From positions 1 through 8,107 of the forward strand of contig CAMHDB010000081.1 in the NCBI GenBank assembly GCA_946183715.1: a DNA stretch of 8,107 bases. Direction: 5' to 3'. Positions within the stretch are counted from its first letter, which is position 1. The number at the start of each line of letters is the position of its first letter. Both the position numbers and the translations under genes were made by a program. The notes beneath the pieces were generated by a model. It had not been told where the DNA came from, did no database searches, and saw only the letters and a program-made list of their open reading frames with translations. Origin of the DNA: an uncultured Oscillibacter sp. (lineage in GTDB: Bacteria > Bacillota > Clostridia > Oscillospirales > Oscillospiraceae). Of this stretch, positions 1 to 5,790 are shown one piece after another.

Positions 1-403
1 GATCGGCCGGATAATCGATGCAGCCGGCGGGGAGGAAGCCCCGCGCCCTGCGGCGTCGGAGGTACAGGAGCCCTTGCAGATTCGCGAAAGTGTGGTCCAT
101 ACGCTTTCCGCCCGTGCCGCCGTAGATGTGGAACTCGTTACAGTCGCGTGACAGCCCGGCCTTGAGTGCCAGCATGGTGTCGGTATCGTCCTTCATGACG
201 GGAACGCGCTCGACGTGGGGGATATTGGCCGCGCCGGACGGCTCGGACATGGAGTCGAAATCGCCGATGAGCAGGTCGGGCGCAAGGCCGATTTTCTGAC
301 AGAGCAGGTATCCGGCGTCGGCGGCGACGAGGAAGTCGCCGGAGCGCGGGGATTCGCGGAGGCCGTCGAACCCGGCGGCGGAGAATACAAAACAGCGGCG
401 CAT
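1..403 (-). CDS. thiN: Thiamine pyrophosphokinase, N-terminal part (cut by window edge)
   Basis: This enzyme transfers pyrophosphate from ATP to thiamine to give thiamine diphosphate in the cytoplasm. The start is the ATG at 403-401, preceded by a GGAAAGGA ribosome site at 412-419. The 134 visible residues include the family signatures in order: ADAG at residues 28-31, GDFDS at 47-51, KDDTD at 71-75, and the substrate-site stretch GGTGGKRMDHTFAN at 95-108. The family is usually about 210-220 residues, so roughly the last third, including the C-terminal thiamine-binding domain, lies outside the window. It follows the spoIIIA genes on the same strand but has its own sigma-A promoter, so it is probably expressed independently. 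After residue 120 the match to the family is less obvious, which cannot be resolved at the edge. No TPP riboswitch is visible in its short leader. Confidence 0.9.
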   Translation of the reverse strand, partial: MRRCFVFSAAGFDGLRESPRSGDFLVAADAGYLLCQKIGLAPDLLIGDFDSMSEPSGAANIPHVERVPVMKDDTDTMLALKAGLSRDCNEFHIYGGTGGKRMDHTFANLQGLLYLRRRRARGFLPAGCIDYPAD

Positions 404-443
404 AAGTGACCGTCCTTTCCGTGCGCTTGCGGCGACACGGTTC

Positions 444-472
444 AGTCTACCCGTCCGGGCGCCGCTTGTCAA
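444..472 (-). promoter_or_regulatory. Sigma-A promoter for thiN
   Basis: Read on the minus strand, a perfect -35 box TTGACA (472-467) is followed by a 17-bp spacer and a -10 box TAGACT (449-444). Transcription would start near 437, giving a leader of roughly 35 bases before the thiN ATG at 403. This places a housekeeping promoter just after the end of spoIIIAF and separates thiN from the sporulation genes. Confidence 0.75.
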
Positions 473-500
473 GCCCGAACATTTGCGACGCCTCCCCGCG

Positions 501-965
501 TCACGGGGCGGAATCCGTCCAGAACTGCCGCTCCGGGGGAATGTCCAGCGCGTTTGTAAGCCACGCCGACAAGCCCGCCTCGGGCGTACCGGAAAGCGTC
601 ACGGCCCACGGAAGCGGCACGCCGTCCTGTGCGCGCACCGTCACCCGCGCCGATACCCCCGGCGCATACGCCCGAATCGCCTCCGCCGTCCGTTCGGCGA
701 CCTGTGCGGCGAACGCGTCCTCCTGTCCGGCGCTGAGCTCGTCCATACGCTCCGCAATCGCGCTCTCGTAGGCCGACAGATTCCAGTCGGGCCAGTCGGG
801 CTCCAGCCGCGCAAGAGGGCGTACTATCGCCGTGAGCAGTACGAGGCTTCCCGTGAACGCGCCCGCTTTCCGCAGGCTGCCCTCCGGCAACAGAAGCCGC
901 AACAGCGATATCAGGAAGGAAGTCAGGACGACGGAAGTCAGCCACTGCCGCACCGCGTCCATCAT
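501..965 (-). CDS. spoIIIAF: Stage III sporulation protein AF
   Basis: SpoIIIAF is a mother-cell membrane protein of the SpoIIIA-SpoIIQ channel complex that links mother cell and forespore during engulfment. The predicted 154-residue protein has the expected plan: two membrane segments at about residues 8-26 and 33-50, then a soluble domain containing a charged helix (about 68-98) and a C-terminal beta/alpha part ending in LTNALDIPPERQFW. Identity rests on topology, position right after spoIIIAE, and the N-terminal pattern. The ATG at 965 overlaps the spoIIIAE stop in an ATGA arrangement, indicating translational coupling; the adjacent ATG at 962 is an alternative. An open extension upstream to 1019 lies wholly inside spoIIIAE and is not needed. 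The protein is shorter than Bacillus subtilis SpoIIIAF (about 206 residues), mainly through a shorter linker. spoIIIAG and spoIIIAH, which normally follow, are absent here. Confidence 0.8.
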   Translation of the reverse strand: MMDAVRQWLTSVVLTSFLISLLRLLLPEGSLRKAGAFTGSLVLLTAIVRPLARLEPDWPDWNLSAYESAIAERMDELSAGQEDAFAAQVAERTAEAIRAYAPGVSARVTVRAQDGVPLPWAVTLSGTPEAGLSAWLTNALDIPPERQFWTDSAP

Positions 966-2026
966 GCCGACACCGCCGCCGTAAAGCTCAGCACTGCCAC
1001 GAACAGTAACAGCGCGCAACTGCCCGCCATGCCGAGGACGAGCCCGAACGCCGCGCCAAGGCCGTCAATCAGGCGGCACAGGTCCGACATCCCCGTGGCC
1101 GCCGCCAGTACCGCCACCGCCTTGTATAACAGGTACTGCACGCCGAGTTCGAGAAACGGGTACGCGCACGCCGAGAGTACCGCCAGCATGCCGAATATTC
1201 CGATACTGTTCCGGAGAAGTCCGGCCCCCGCGACCATCGACTCCGAAACCTGCGCCAGAATCCCGCCCACGACGGGTACCGTATTCGTGACGGCAGTCCG
1301 CACGGCGCGGAGCGCCATCCCGTCGGCGCTGCCCGTGACTATCCGGCACACCGACAGGTACACCGTGAAGGCCAGTACCGCCCACGTCAAAAGGGACGTA
1401 ATCAGCTTTTTGAGGCCGTCGGCGAGTACGCCCAGCGAGTTCCCCGGGAGCGTACAGGACGCCGTCAGCAGTCCTATGTAGAGATACGTCAGTGGCATTA
1501 GAAGATTGTCCATGAGGTTGAGCAGAGTTTGCACGAGGAAAAGCGCCGTGACCTGCTGGAACGTCGCGGTGGAGACGGCCCCCGACGCCGCGACAGCCGC
1601 CGCGAGTGTCGGCAGGAGCGCCTTGGAGAAGGTATTCAGTTCCGCGATAGTCCGCCAGCCGAGGCCTATTAACTGTTCGAGGCTTCCCGCCGTGAGCGCC
1701 GTTACCGACAGCGCCCCCGCCATCGACAGGCACAGCGCCGCGCTTTCGTCCTCCCTGCATCCGCTCCGCGCCGCCGCGCAGAGTATCACCGACAGCAGTA
1801 CCGCCGCCGCCCCGCGGCTACGCGTCCGCACGACGCCCCCGGCCCGTTTCCGGATACCCTCCAGAATCCGCCCCACGCCGCCGGGGAAATCGCCGGGGGC
1901 GTAGGTCTCCGCGCCGTCGAGGTATCCGGCGGCCTCCGGCAGTGCCTCCGACAACTCCCGCGACGCCGCCCCCGCCCCGCAAGTCATGCACAGCGCCGCG
2001 CACAATATACAAAGCCACATTTTCAT
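962..2026 (-). CDS. spoIIIAE: Stage III sporulation protein AE
   Basis: SpoIIIAE is the large polytopic membrane protein of the SpoIIIA-SpoIIQ channel, made in the mother cell. The 354-residue product begins with a signal-peptide-like stretch (KMWLCILCAALCMTCGAGA, residues 2-20), then a short extracytoplasmic region to about 65, then a series of hydrophobic segments at roughly 72-88, 98-113, 135-150, 172-192, 207-229, 250-290 and 322-349. The stretch TNTVPVVGGILAQ at about 247-259 followed by LLRNSIG at 270-276 is characteristic of the family, and no other family I know shares this layout. The ATG at 2026 has a GGGAG ribosome site about 4 bases upstream. The Bacillus subtilis protein is about 400 residues, so this one is somewhat compact but complete. 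It starts 43 bp after spoIIIAD and overlaps spoIIIAF by 4 bases. Confidence 0.92.
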   Translation of the reverse strand: MKMWLCILCAALCMTCGAGAASRELSEALPEAAGYLDGAETYAPGDFPGGVGRILEGIRKRAGGVVRTRSRGAAAVLLSVILCAAARSGCREDESAALCLSMAGALSVTALTAGSLEQLIGLGWRTIAELNTFSKALLPTLAAAVAASGAVSTATFQQVTALFLVQTLLNLMDNLLMPLTYLYIGLLTASCTLPGNSLGVLADGLKKLITSLLTWAVLAFTVYLSVCRIVTGSADGMALRAVRTAVTNTVPVVGGILAQVSESMVAGAGLLRNSIGIFGMLAVLSACAYPFLELGVQYLLYKAVAVLAAATGMSDLCRLIDGLGAAFGLVLGMAGSCALLLFVAVLSFTAAVSA

Positions 2027-2069
2027 ACGCTCCCTGCTTTCCTTTGCCCCTTCCCGTTTATGGGCCGTG

Positions 2070-2459
2070 TCACTCCATCAGTCTCAGAAGCATGCTCATC
2101 ATTTCGCGCAGAAGCGGCAAGGCGGTCAATAAGGCGCAGAGTGTCCCGGCGGTCTCGACGGCCCCAGCGAGCGCCGATTCCCCGGCGTCGCGGCACAGCG
2201 CCCCGCCCGCGCGCACTACCAGCGCGATTCCCACTGTCTTGTACAACGGCGTCAGCACCGCCGCCGACAGTCCGCTTTGCGCGCCGAGTTCCCGTAAGAA
2301 CTCGAACAGCTCCGCCGACGCCCGCAACAGGCAGAGTAATACAGCCACCGTGACGCACAGCGTCAGGAGCAGTCCGGCGACGGGGCTGCCCTGCCGGAGG
2401 ACTAGCGCCAGTACGGCCCCCGTCACGCACACTATCGCCACACGCGCCAGCAGTTCCAC
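2070..2459 (-). CDS. spoIIIAD: Stage III sporulation protein AD
   Basis: SpoIIIAD is a small polytopic membrane protein of the mother-cell SpoIIIA complex. From the GTG at 2459 the product has 129 residues, close to the roughly 133 of Bacillus subtilis. It shows hydrophobic segments near residues 4-21, 27-46, 70-83 and 104-118. The family signature is clear in the second half: KTVGIA at about 74-79, CRDAGESALA at 89-98 and VETAG at 101-105. I chose the GTG because it aligns the N-terminus with the family and lies 4 bp after the spoIIIAC stop, which suggests coupled translation. A TTG at 2495 in the same frame would add 12 residues overlapping spoIIIAC and has no better ribosome site. No strong Shine-Dalgarno precedes the GTG, so coupling probably matters. 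Confidence 0.9.
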   Translation of the reverse strand: MELLARVAIVCVTGAVLALVLRQGSPVAGLLLTLCVTVAVLLCLLRASAELFEFLRELGAQSGLSAAVLTPLYKTVGIALVVRAGGALCRDAGESALAGAVETAGTLCALLTALPLLREMMSMLLRLME

Positions 2460-2463
2460 GGCG

Positions 2464-2658
2464 TTAGAACCGGAACAGGCTCTTGATGAGCTCAAACAGG
2501 TCGCTGATTCGCCGTACCAGTATCATAAGTACGACAACCAGTCCGGCGAGCGTCGTCATGAGGGCCTGTTCCTCCCGCCCCGAACGAATCAACAGCTGAT
2601 TCAATACCGCAACCACAATGCCGATTGCCGCTATCTTGAAAATGAAATCCACGTCCAT
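2464..2658 (-). CDS. spoIIIAC: Stage III sporulation protein AC
   Basis: SpoIIIAC is a very small membrane protein of the SpoIIIA-SpoIIQ channel. The 64-residue product starts MDVDFIFKIAAIGIVVAVLN, which closely follows the Bacillus subtilis protein (MGVDVNIIFQIAGVGIVVAF from memory), and has two membrane segments at about 5-24 and 34-50 followed by a charged helix ending KSLFRF. The ATG at 2658 is preferred over an in-frame ATG at 2679 because the family starts here and a GGGGGGA ribosome site lies about 6 bases upstream; the earlier ATG has no usable site. It is the first gene of this cluster in the window. spoIIIAA and spoIIIAB, which normally precede it, are not present: the upstream bases have stops in the relevant frames and no spoIIIAB-like peptide. 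Confidence 0.92.
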   Translation of the reverse strand: MDVDFIFKIAAIGIVVAVLNQLLIRSGREEQALMTTLAGLVVVLMILVRRISDLFELIKSLFRF

Positions 2659-2702
2659 GCCAATCCCCCCGTGCGACATCCTATGAGGACAGGCCGTCGC
2701 CT

Positions 2703-2733
2703 ATGACATATGTGTAAAATTTTTGTGACCGAA
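2703..2733 (-). promoter_or_regulatory. Possible promoter region of the spoIIIAC-AF cluster
   Basis: The minus strand here has an AT-rich island within GC-rich DNA, 45-75 bp upstream of the spoIIIAC start. It contains GGTCACAAA followed by CATATGTCATAG. These resemble sigma-E boxes (consensus roughly GTCATATT and CATACAATA), but the spacing to the first CATA is too short (9 bp) and to the second slightly long (16 bp). The known mother-cell expression of spoIIIA genes makes a sigma-E promoter likely somewhere here; the exact boxes are uncertain. Confidence 0.25.
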
Positions 2734-2742
2734 CGCTCAGCC

Positions 2743-2764
2743 CCTCCCCGCCGACACGGGGAGG
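2743..2764. other. Perfect hairpin between spoIIIAC and uvrC
   Basis: CCTCCCCG (2743-2750) and CGGGGAGG (2757-2764) form an 8-bp perfect inverted repeat around a 6-base loop. No T-run follows on either strand and no gene ends here, so it is not an ordinary terminator. It lies upstream of both divergent genes and outside the predicted uvrC transcript. Confidence 0.6.
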
Positions 2765-2774
2765 CTTCCGGGGA

Positions 2775-2821
2775 TTTCCGGCGCGGCAAATTCACTGAAT
2801 TTCAGCTTTCCGGCGCGGCAA
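2775..2821. repeat. 15-bp direct repeat flanking a palindrome
   Basis: TTTCCGGCGCGGCAA occurs exactly at 2775-2789 and at 2807-2821, 32 bp apart start to start, about three helical turns. Between them lies the perfect palindrome AAATTCA-C-TGAATTT at 2788-2802. The arrangement resembles a regulator-binding region, but I cannot match it to a known operator; it could also be a small local duplication. Confidence 0.6.
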
Positions 2822-2826
2822 GTGCT

Positions 2827-2840
2827 CCGGTCGCGACCGG
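2827..2840. promoter_or_regulatory. Perfect palindrome just upstream of the uvrC promoter
   Basis: CCGGTCGCGACCGG is a 14-bp perfect palindrome ending 17 bp before the -35 box of the uvrC promoter. That position suits an activator or repressor site. It does not resemble the Gram-positive LexA box (GAAC-N4-GTTC), so SOS control is not indicated. In GC-rich DNA a short palindrome of this kind may arise by chance. Confidence 0.35.
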
Positions 2841-2857
2841 CCCGCAGGAAATGAATT

Positions 2858-2886
2858 TTGACAAACGCGCCAAATGCGGCTATGAT
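2858..2886 (+). promoter_or_regulatory. Sigma-A promoter for uvrC
   Basis: A perfect TTGACA (2858-2863), a 17-bp spacer and TATGAT (2881-2886) give a near-consensus vegetative promoter. Transcription would start near 2893, leaving a leader of about 22 bases to the uvrC ATG at 2915. The promoter also decides the gene start: the open frame reaches back to the TTG inside the -35 box, which therefore cannot be the start of the protein. Confidence 0.9.
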
Positions 2887-2914
2887 AGGGGCAAACGCAA
2901 TCGGGAGGCGCGAC

Positions 2915-4744
2915 ATGACGAAAGACGAATTACGGGAAAAGGCGAACGAACTGCCCCTGTTGCCGGGGGTGTACCTGATGATGGACAGAACCGGGACAGT
3001 TATCTATGTCGGCAAGGCGCGGAAGCTCAAGAACCGCGTCAGCCAGTATTTTCAGGACAGCGCCGCGCATACCGAAAAGACACGGCGCATGGTGTCGCAG
3101 ATTGACCGTTTCGACACCGTGATTGTCAGCAGTGAATTTGAGGCGCTCGTGCTAGAAAACTCCCTTATCAAGCGCCATATGCCCCGCTACAACATCCTCT
3201 TGAAAGACGACAAGGGCTACCCGTTTGTGCGCATGAGCGCGGAGGAGTACCCGCGCTTTGCGATTGTTTCCAAGTACGCCGACGACGGGGCGAAGTATTT
3301 CGGGCCGTTCGGGGGGCGGAGCGAGACCCGCGCCGCCCTCGACGCCGTACTGTCGGCGTTGCGCCTGCCGACCTGCCGCCGGAAATTCCCGCGCGATATC
3401 GGCGCGGGGCGTCCGTGCCTCAACTACGACATGGGCCGCTGTGACGCCTTCTGCCGCCCGGAGATGTCCGGCGACGAGTACCGGAGGCGTATGGCGCAGG
3501 CCGCGCGGCTTCTGAACGGGAAATCGAAAGAACTCGTCAAGGAGCTGACCGCCGACATGGAGGCCGCCGCCGAGGCCTTACGCTTTGAACAGGCCGCGCA
3601 AATCCGCGACCGTATCCGGGCCATTGAGGCGCTGTCGAAGAAGCAAAACGTTATCGCCGGACTGTGCGCCGATACGGATATCTGGGGCCTGTGCATGGGC
3701 GAGGGGAAGAGCTGTTGCGCGATACTGCACATGGAAAACGGCAATCTCACGGGCCGCGAAACGTCGTTCTTCCAGACACCCCTCGAAGAATCGGAGGCGG
3801 AAACGCTTTCGGCGCTGGTGTCGCAATACTACCTCCCGCGCGCCGTACTCCCGCACGAAATCCTGTTGCCCCTCGACGCCCTCGACACCGAAGGACTGTC
3901 CGACGCGCTGACGCGCCGCGCCGGGCACAAAGTACGGGTACATGTCCCGAAGCGCGGCGAGCGCGCCGACCTGCTCAGTATGGCACAGCGCAACGCCGCC
4001 GAAGAGGCGCAACGCGTCACGACCGAGGCCGAGCGCGTCGCGCACACGCTGGAACTGTTCACGAAAATGCTGAATCTCCCCGCCCCGCCCGGACGGCTGG
4101 AGAGCTACGATATCTCGAACACCGGCAAAAGTGACATCGTGGCGTCGATGGTGGTTTATCAGGGTACGCGCCCATTGAAATCGGCTTACCGCCGCTTCCA
4201 TATCAAGGAGCTGGACACGGCCCCCGACGACTACGCCTCCATGCGGGAAGTCTTACGGCGTCGCCTGCAACGCGCCGCCGACGGCGACGAGAAGTTTTTG
4301 CCGTTGCCCGACGCGTTTCTGATTGACGGCGGGGAAGTACACGCCCGGACGGCCCGGGAAGTCGTGGAGGCGTTCGGGCTGGACATCCCCGTATTCGGCA
4401 TGGTCAAGGACGACCGCCACCGCACACGGGCGTTAGTGACGCCCACGGGCGAGGAAATCGGGATAGCCGCCGCGCCGGGGGTATTCGCGTTTGTCGGGCG
4501 GATTCAGGAGGAGACGCACCGTTTCGCGATTACGTTCCACCGGGAGAGCCACCGCAAGAGTACGTTGCAATCAGAACTGGACAAAGTACCGGGAATCGGC
4601 CCGAAGCGCCGGGAGGCGTTGCGGAAGCGGTTCGGGAGTATGAAGGCGATACGCGCGGCGGATGTGGAGGCGTTGTCGGAGGTCGTGCCGCGCGACACCG
4701 CCGAAAGTCTCTGGCGCGCGTTCCACGGGACACAAGAGGAATAA
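2915..4744 (+). CDS. uvrC: Excinuclease ABC subunit C (UvrC)
   Basis: UvrC joins UvrB at a DNA lesion and cuts the damaged strand on both sides in nucleotide excision repair. The ATG at 2915 has a GGGAGG site 6 bases upstream and gives 609 residues, normal for the family. In order: the GIY-YIG nuclease domain (GVY 18-20, YVG 31-33, the catalytic-type Glu81 in LENSLIK) for the 3' incision; four cysteines at 154, 168, 176 and 180, matching the reported iron-sulfur cluster ligands; the UVR helix pair that binds UvrB (about 205-240); the RNase H-like domain for the 5' incision with Asp399 (YDISN), Asp471 (IDGG) and KDDRHRT at 498-504; and a C-terminal helix-hairpin-helix around VPGIGPKRREAL (558-569). 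One oddity is GGEVHA at 472-477, where many relatives have GGKGQ. It stands alone with its own promoter, divergent from spoIIIAC and convergent with tktB. Confidence 0.98.
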   Translation: MTKDELREKANELPLLPGVYLMMDRTGTVIYVGKARKLKNRVSQYFQDSAAHTEKTRRMVSQIDRFDTVIVSSEFEALVLENSLIKRHMPRYNILLKDDKGYPFVRMSAEEYPRFAIVSKYADDGAKYFGPFGGRSETRAALDAVLSALRLPTCRRKFPRDIGAGRPCLNYDMGRCDAFCRPEMSGDEYRRRMAQAARLLNGKSKELVKELTADMEAAAEALRFEQAAQIRDRIRAIEALSKKQNVIAGLCADTDIWGLCMGEGKSCCAILHMENGNLTGRETSFFQTPLEESEAETLSALVSQYYLPRAVLPHEILLPLDALDTEGLSDALTRRAGHKVRVHVPKRGERADLLSMAQRNAAEEAQRVTTEAERVAHTLELFTKMLNLPAPPGRLESYDISNTGKSDIVASMVVYQGTRPLKSAYRRFHIKELDTAPDDYASMREVLRRRLQRAADGDEKFLPLPDAFLIDGGEVHARTAREVVEAFGLDIPVFGMVKDDRHRTRALVTPTGEEIGIAAAPGVFAFVGRIQEETHRFAITFHRESHRKSTLQSELDKVPGIGPKRREALRKRFGSMKAIRAADVEALSEVVPRDTAESLWRAFHGTQEE

Positions 4745-4754
4745 AGTCTCAAGA

Positions 4755-4776
4755 GGCCGCCCCGTGTGGGACGGCC
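4755..4776. terminator. Hairpin terminator between convergent uvrC and tktB
   Basis: GGCCG (4755-4759) pairs with CGGCC (4772-4776) and CCC (4761-4763) with GGG (4768-4770), with one C/A mismatch and a GTGT loop. It lies 11 bases after the uvrC stop and 22 bases before the tktB stop. The plus strand continues CCTGTTGTTGT, and the minus strand TCTTGAGACTTTATT, so the T-runs are only moderate. It probably serves both converging transcripts. Confidence 0.65.
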
Positions 4777-4797
4777 CCTGTTGTTGTACGCTATCGC

Positions 4798-5772
4798 TTA
4801 CTTGCGGGCGAGTACCTTCTTGACGGCTTCGACGACATTCGCCGCCCGGAGGCCGTATTCGTCCATGAGGAAGTCTTGCGGCCCGACCTGTCCGAACAGG
4901 TCCTGTACGCCTACGAACTCCTGCGGCGTGGGGCAGTTCTTCGCGAGGCAGTTCGCCACGACCGAACCCAGTCCGCAAGTGACGTTGTGGTTTTCGGCGG
5001 TGACTATCGCGCCCGTCTCTTTCGCGGCCTTGATAACCAGTTCGGTGTCGAGGGGCTTCCACGTAAACATGTCAATCACGCGCGCGGAAATGCCTTCGGC
5101 CTGTAAGGCCTCCCATGCTTTGAGCGCCTCGTCGACCATCAGCCCGGAGGCGATAATCGTCACTACGTCCTTGTCGGTCTCGTGGAGCGTGACGCCCTTG
5201 CCAATCGGAAACTGACTGCCTTCGCCGTAGACGCGTACAATACCCTTGCGCGGGAAACGCGTCATGGTGACGCCGCTGGTAATCCCCGGCAACTGGTACG
5301 TCACACAGGCGAGTTGCTCGTAGTCGCAGGGGTCGGTCACGACGGCGTCCGGAATGGACAGGTACATCGCGGCGTCCTCAAACGGCATATGCGTACCGCC
5401 GTTGAAGGCGGCAGTCACGCCGGGGTCGGAGCAGAGGACGTGTACGGGGAGGCCGGCGTAGGCGGCGGACATGTAAATCTGGTCGTAGCAGCGGCGGGAG
5501 GAGAAAGTGCCGAACGAGTGAAAGAATACCTTCTTCCCGGTGGCGGCGAGGCCCGCCGCGATTCCGGCGGCGTTGCCCTCCGCGATTCCCGCCTGAAACG
5601 CCCGCTCGGGGTAGTGCTGTTGCAGGCGCTTCGTGTTGATACAGCCCATCAGGTCACAGTCGAGGTAGCAGATGGAGGAATCCTTCTCCATCAGGGAATC
5701 GAGTGTAAGGGCTACGGCGTCGCGGGCGGCGCGGGAGTCTTTTTCGTGCTTGCCAATCAAATTCACGCTCAT
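4798..5772 (-). CDS. tktB: Transketolase, C-terminal subunit
   Basis: This is the second half of a split transketolase, which moves two-carbon ketol units between sugar phosphates in the non-oxidative pentose phosphate pathway using thiamine diphosphate. The 324 residues carry the pyrimidine-binding domain, with AGIAEGNAAGIAAGLA at 61-76 whose Glu65 is the likely cofactor-activating glutamate, FGTF at 87-90, and GGTHMPFED at 125-133 where His128 fits the substrate-site histidine. The C-terminal transketolase domain follows from about 190, with ENHNVTCGLGS at 260-270. The ATG at 5772 has a GGAAGGAG site 8 bases upstream. It begins 18 bp after the stop of the N-terminal subunit, so the two are one operon and must form a complex. 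The exact sugar substrates cannot be read from sequence; a related two-subunit ketolase role is possible but less likely. The symbol is by convention for the split form. Confidence 0.92.
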   Translation of the reverse strand: MSVNLIGKHEKDSRAARDAVALTLDSLMEKDSSICYLDCDLMGCINTKRLQQHYPERAFQAGIAEGNAAGIAAGLAATGKKVFFHSFGTFSSRRCYDQIYMSAAYAGLPVHVLCSDPGVTAAFNGGTHMPFEDAAMYLSIPDAVVTDPCDYEQLACVTYQLPGITSGVTMTRFPRKGIVRVYGEGSQFPIGKGVTLHETDKDVVTIIASGLMVDEALKAWEALQAEGISARVIDMFTWKPLDTELVIKAAKETGAIVTAENHNVTCGLGSVVANCLAKNCPTPQEFVGVQDLFGQVGPQDFLMDEYGLRAANVVEAVKKVLARK

Positions 5773-5790
5773 GTCTCTTACTCCTTCCCG

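Noticed and set aside
404..500. A TPP riboswitch upstream of thiN
   Set aside because: The predicted leader is only about 35 bases and none of the conserved TPP-aptamer segments could be recognised.
487..508. A terminator at the end of spoIIIAF
   Set aside because: Two mutually exclusive 5-bp stems (GACGC/GCGTC and CCCCG/CGGGG) can be drawn, but neither is followed by a T-run, so a terminator cannot be supported.
483..1481. A 332-codon plus-strand open frame opposite spoIIIAE/AF
   Set aside because: It is antisense to two confidently identified genes, has an Arg/Ser/Pro-rich composition typical of antisense reading in GC-rich DNA, and lacks any recognisable domain.
2858..2914. A 19-residue N-terminal extension of UvrC from a TTG
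   Set aside because: The TTG is part of the TTGACA -35 box and the extension covers the whole promoter; the ATG at 2915 has a good ribosome site and matches the family start.
2659..2914. A LexA (SOS) box controlling uvrC
   Set aside because: No GAAC-N4-GTTC type site was found near the promoter; the palindromes present have different sequences.
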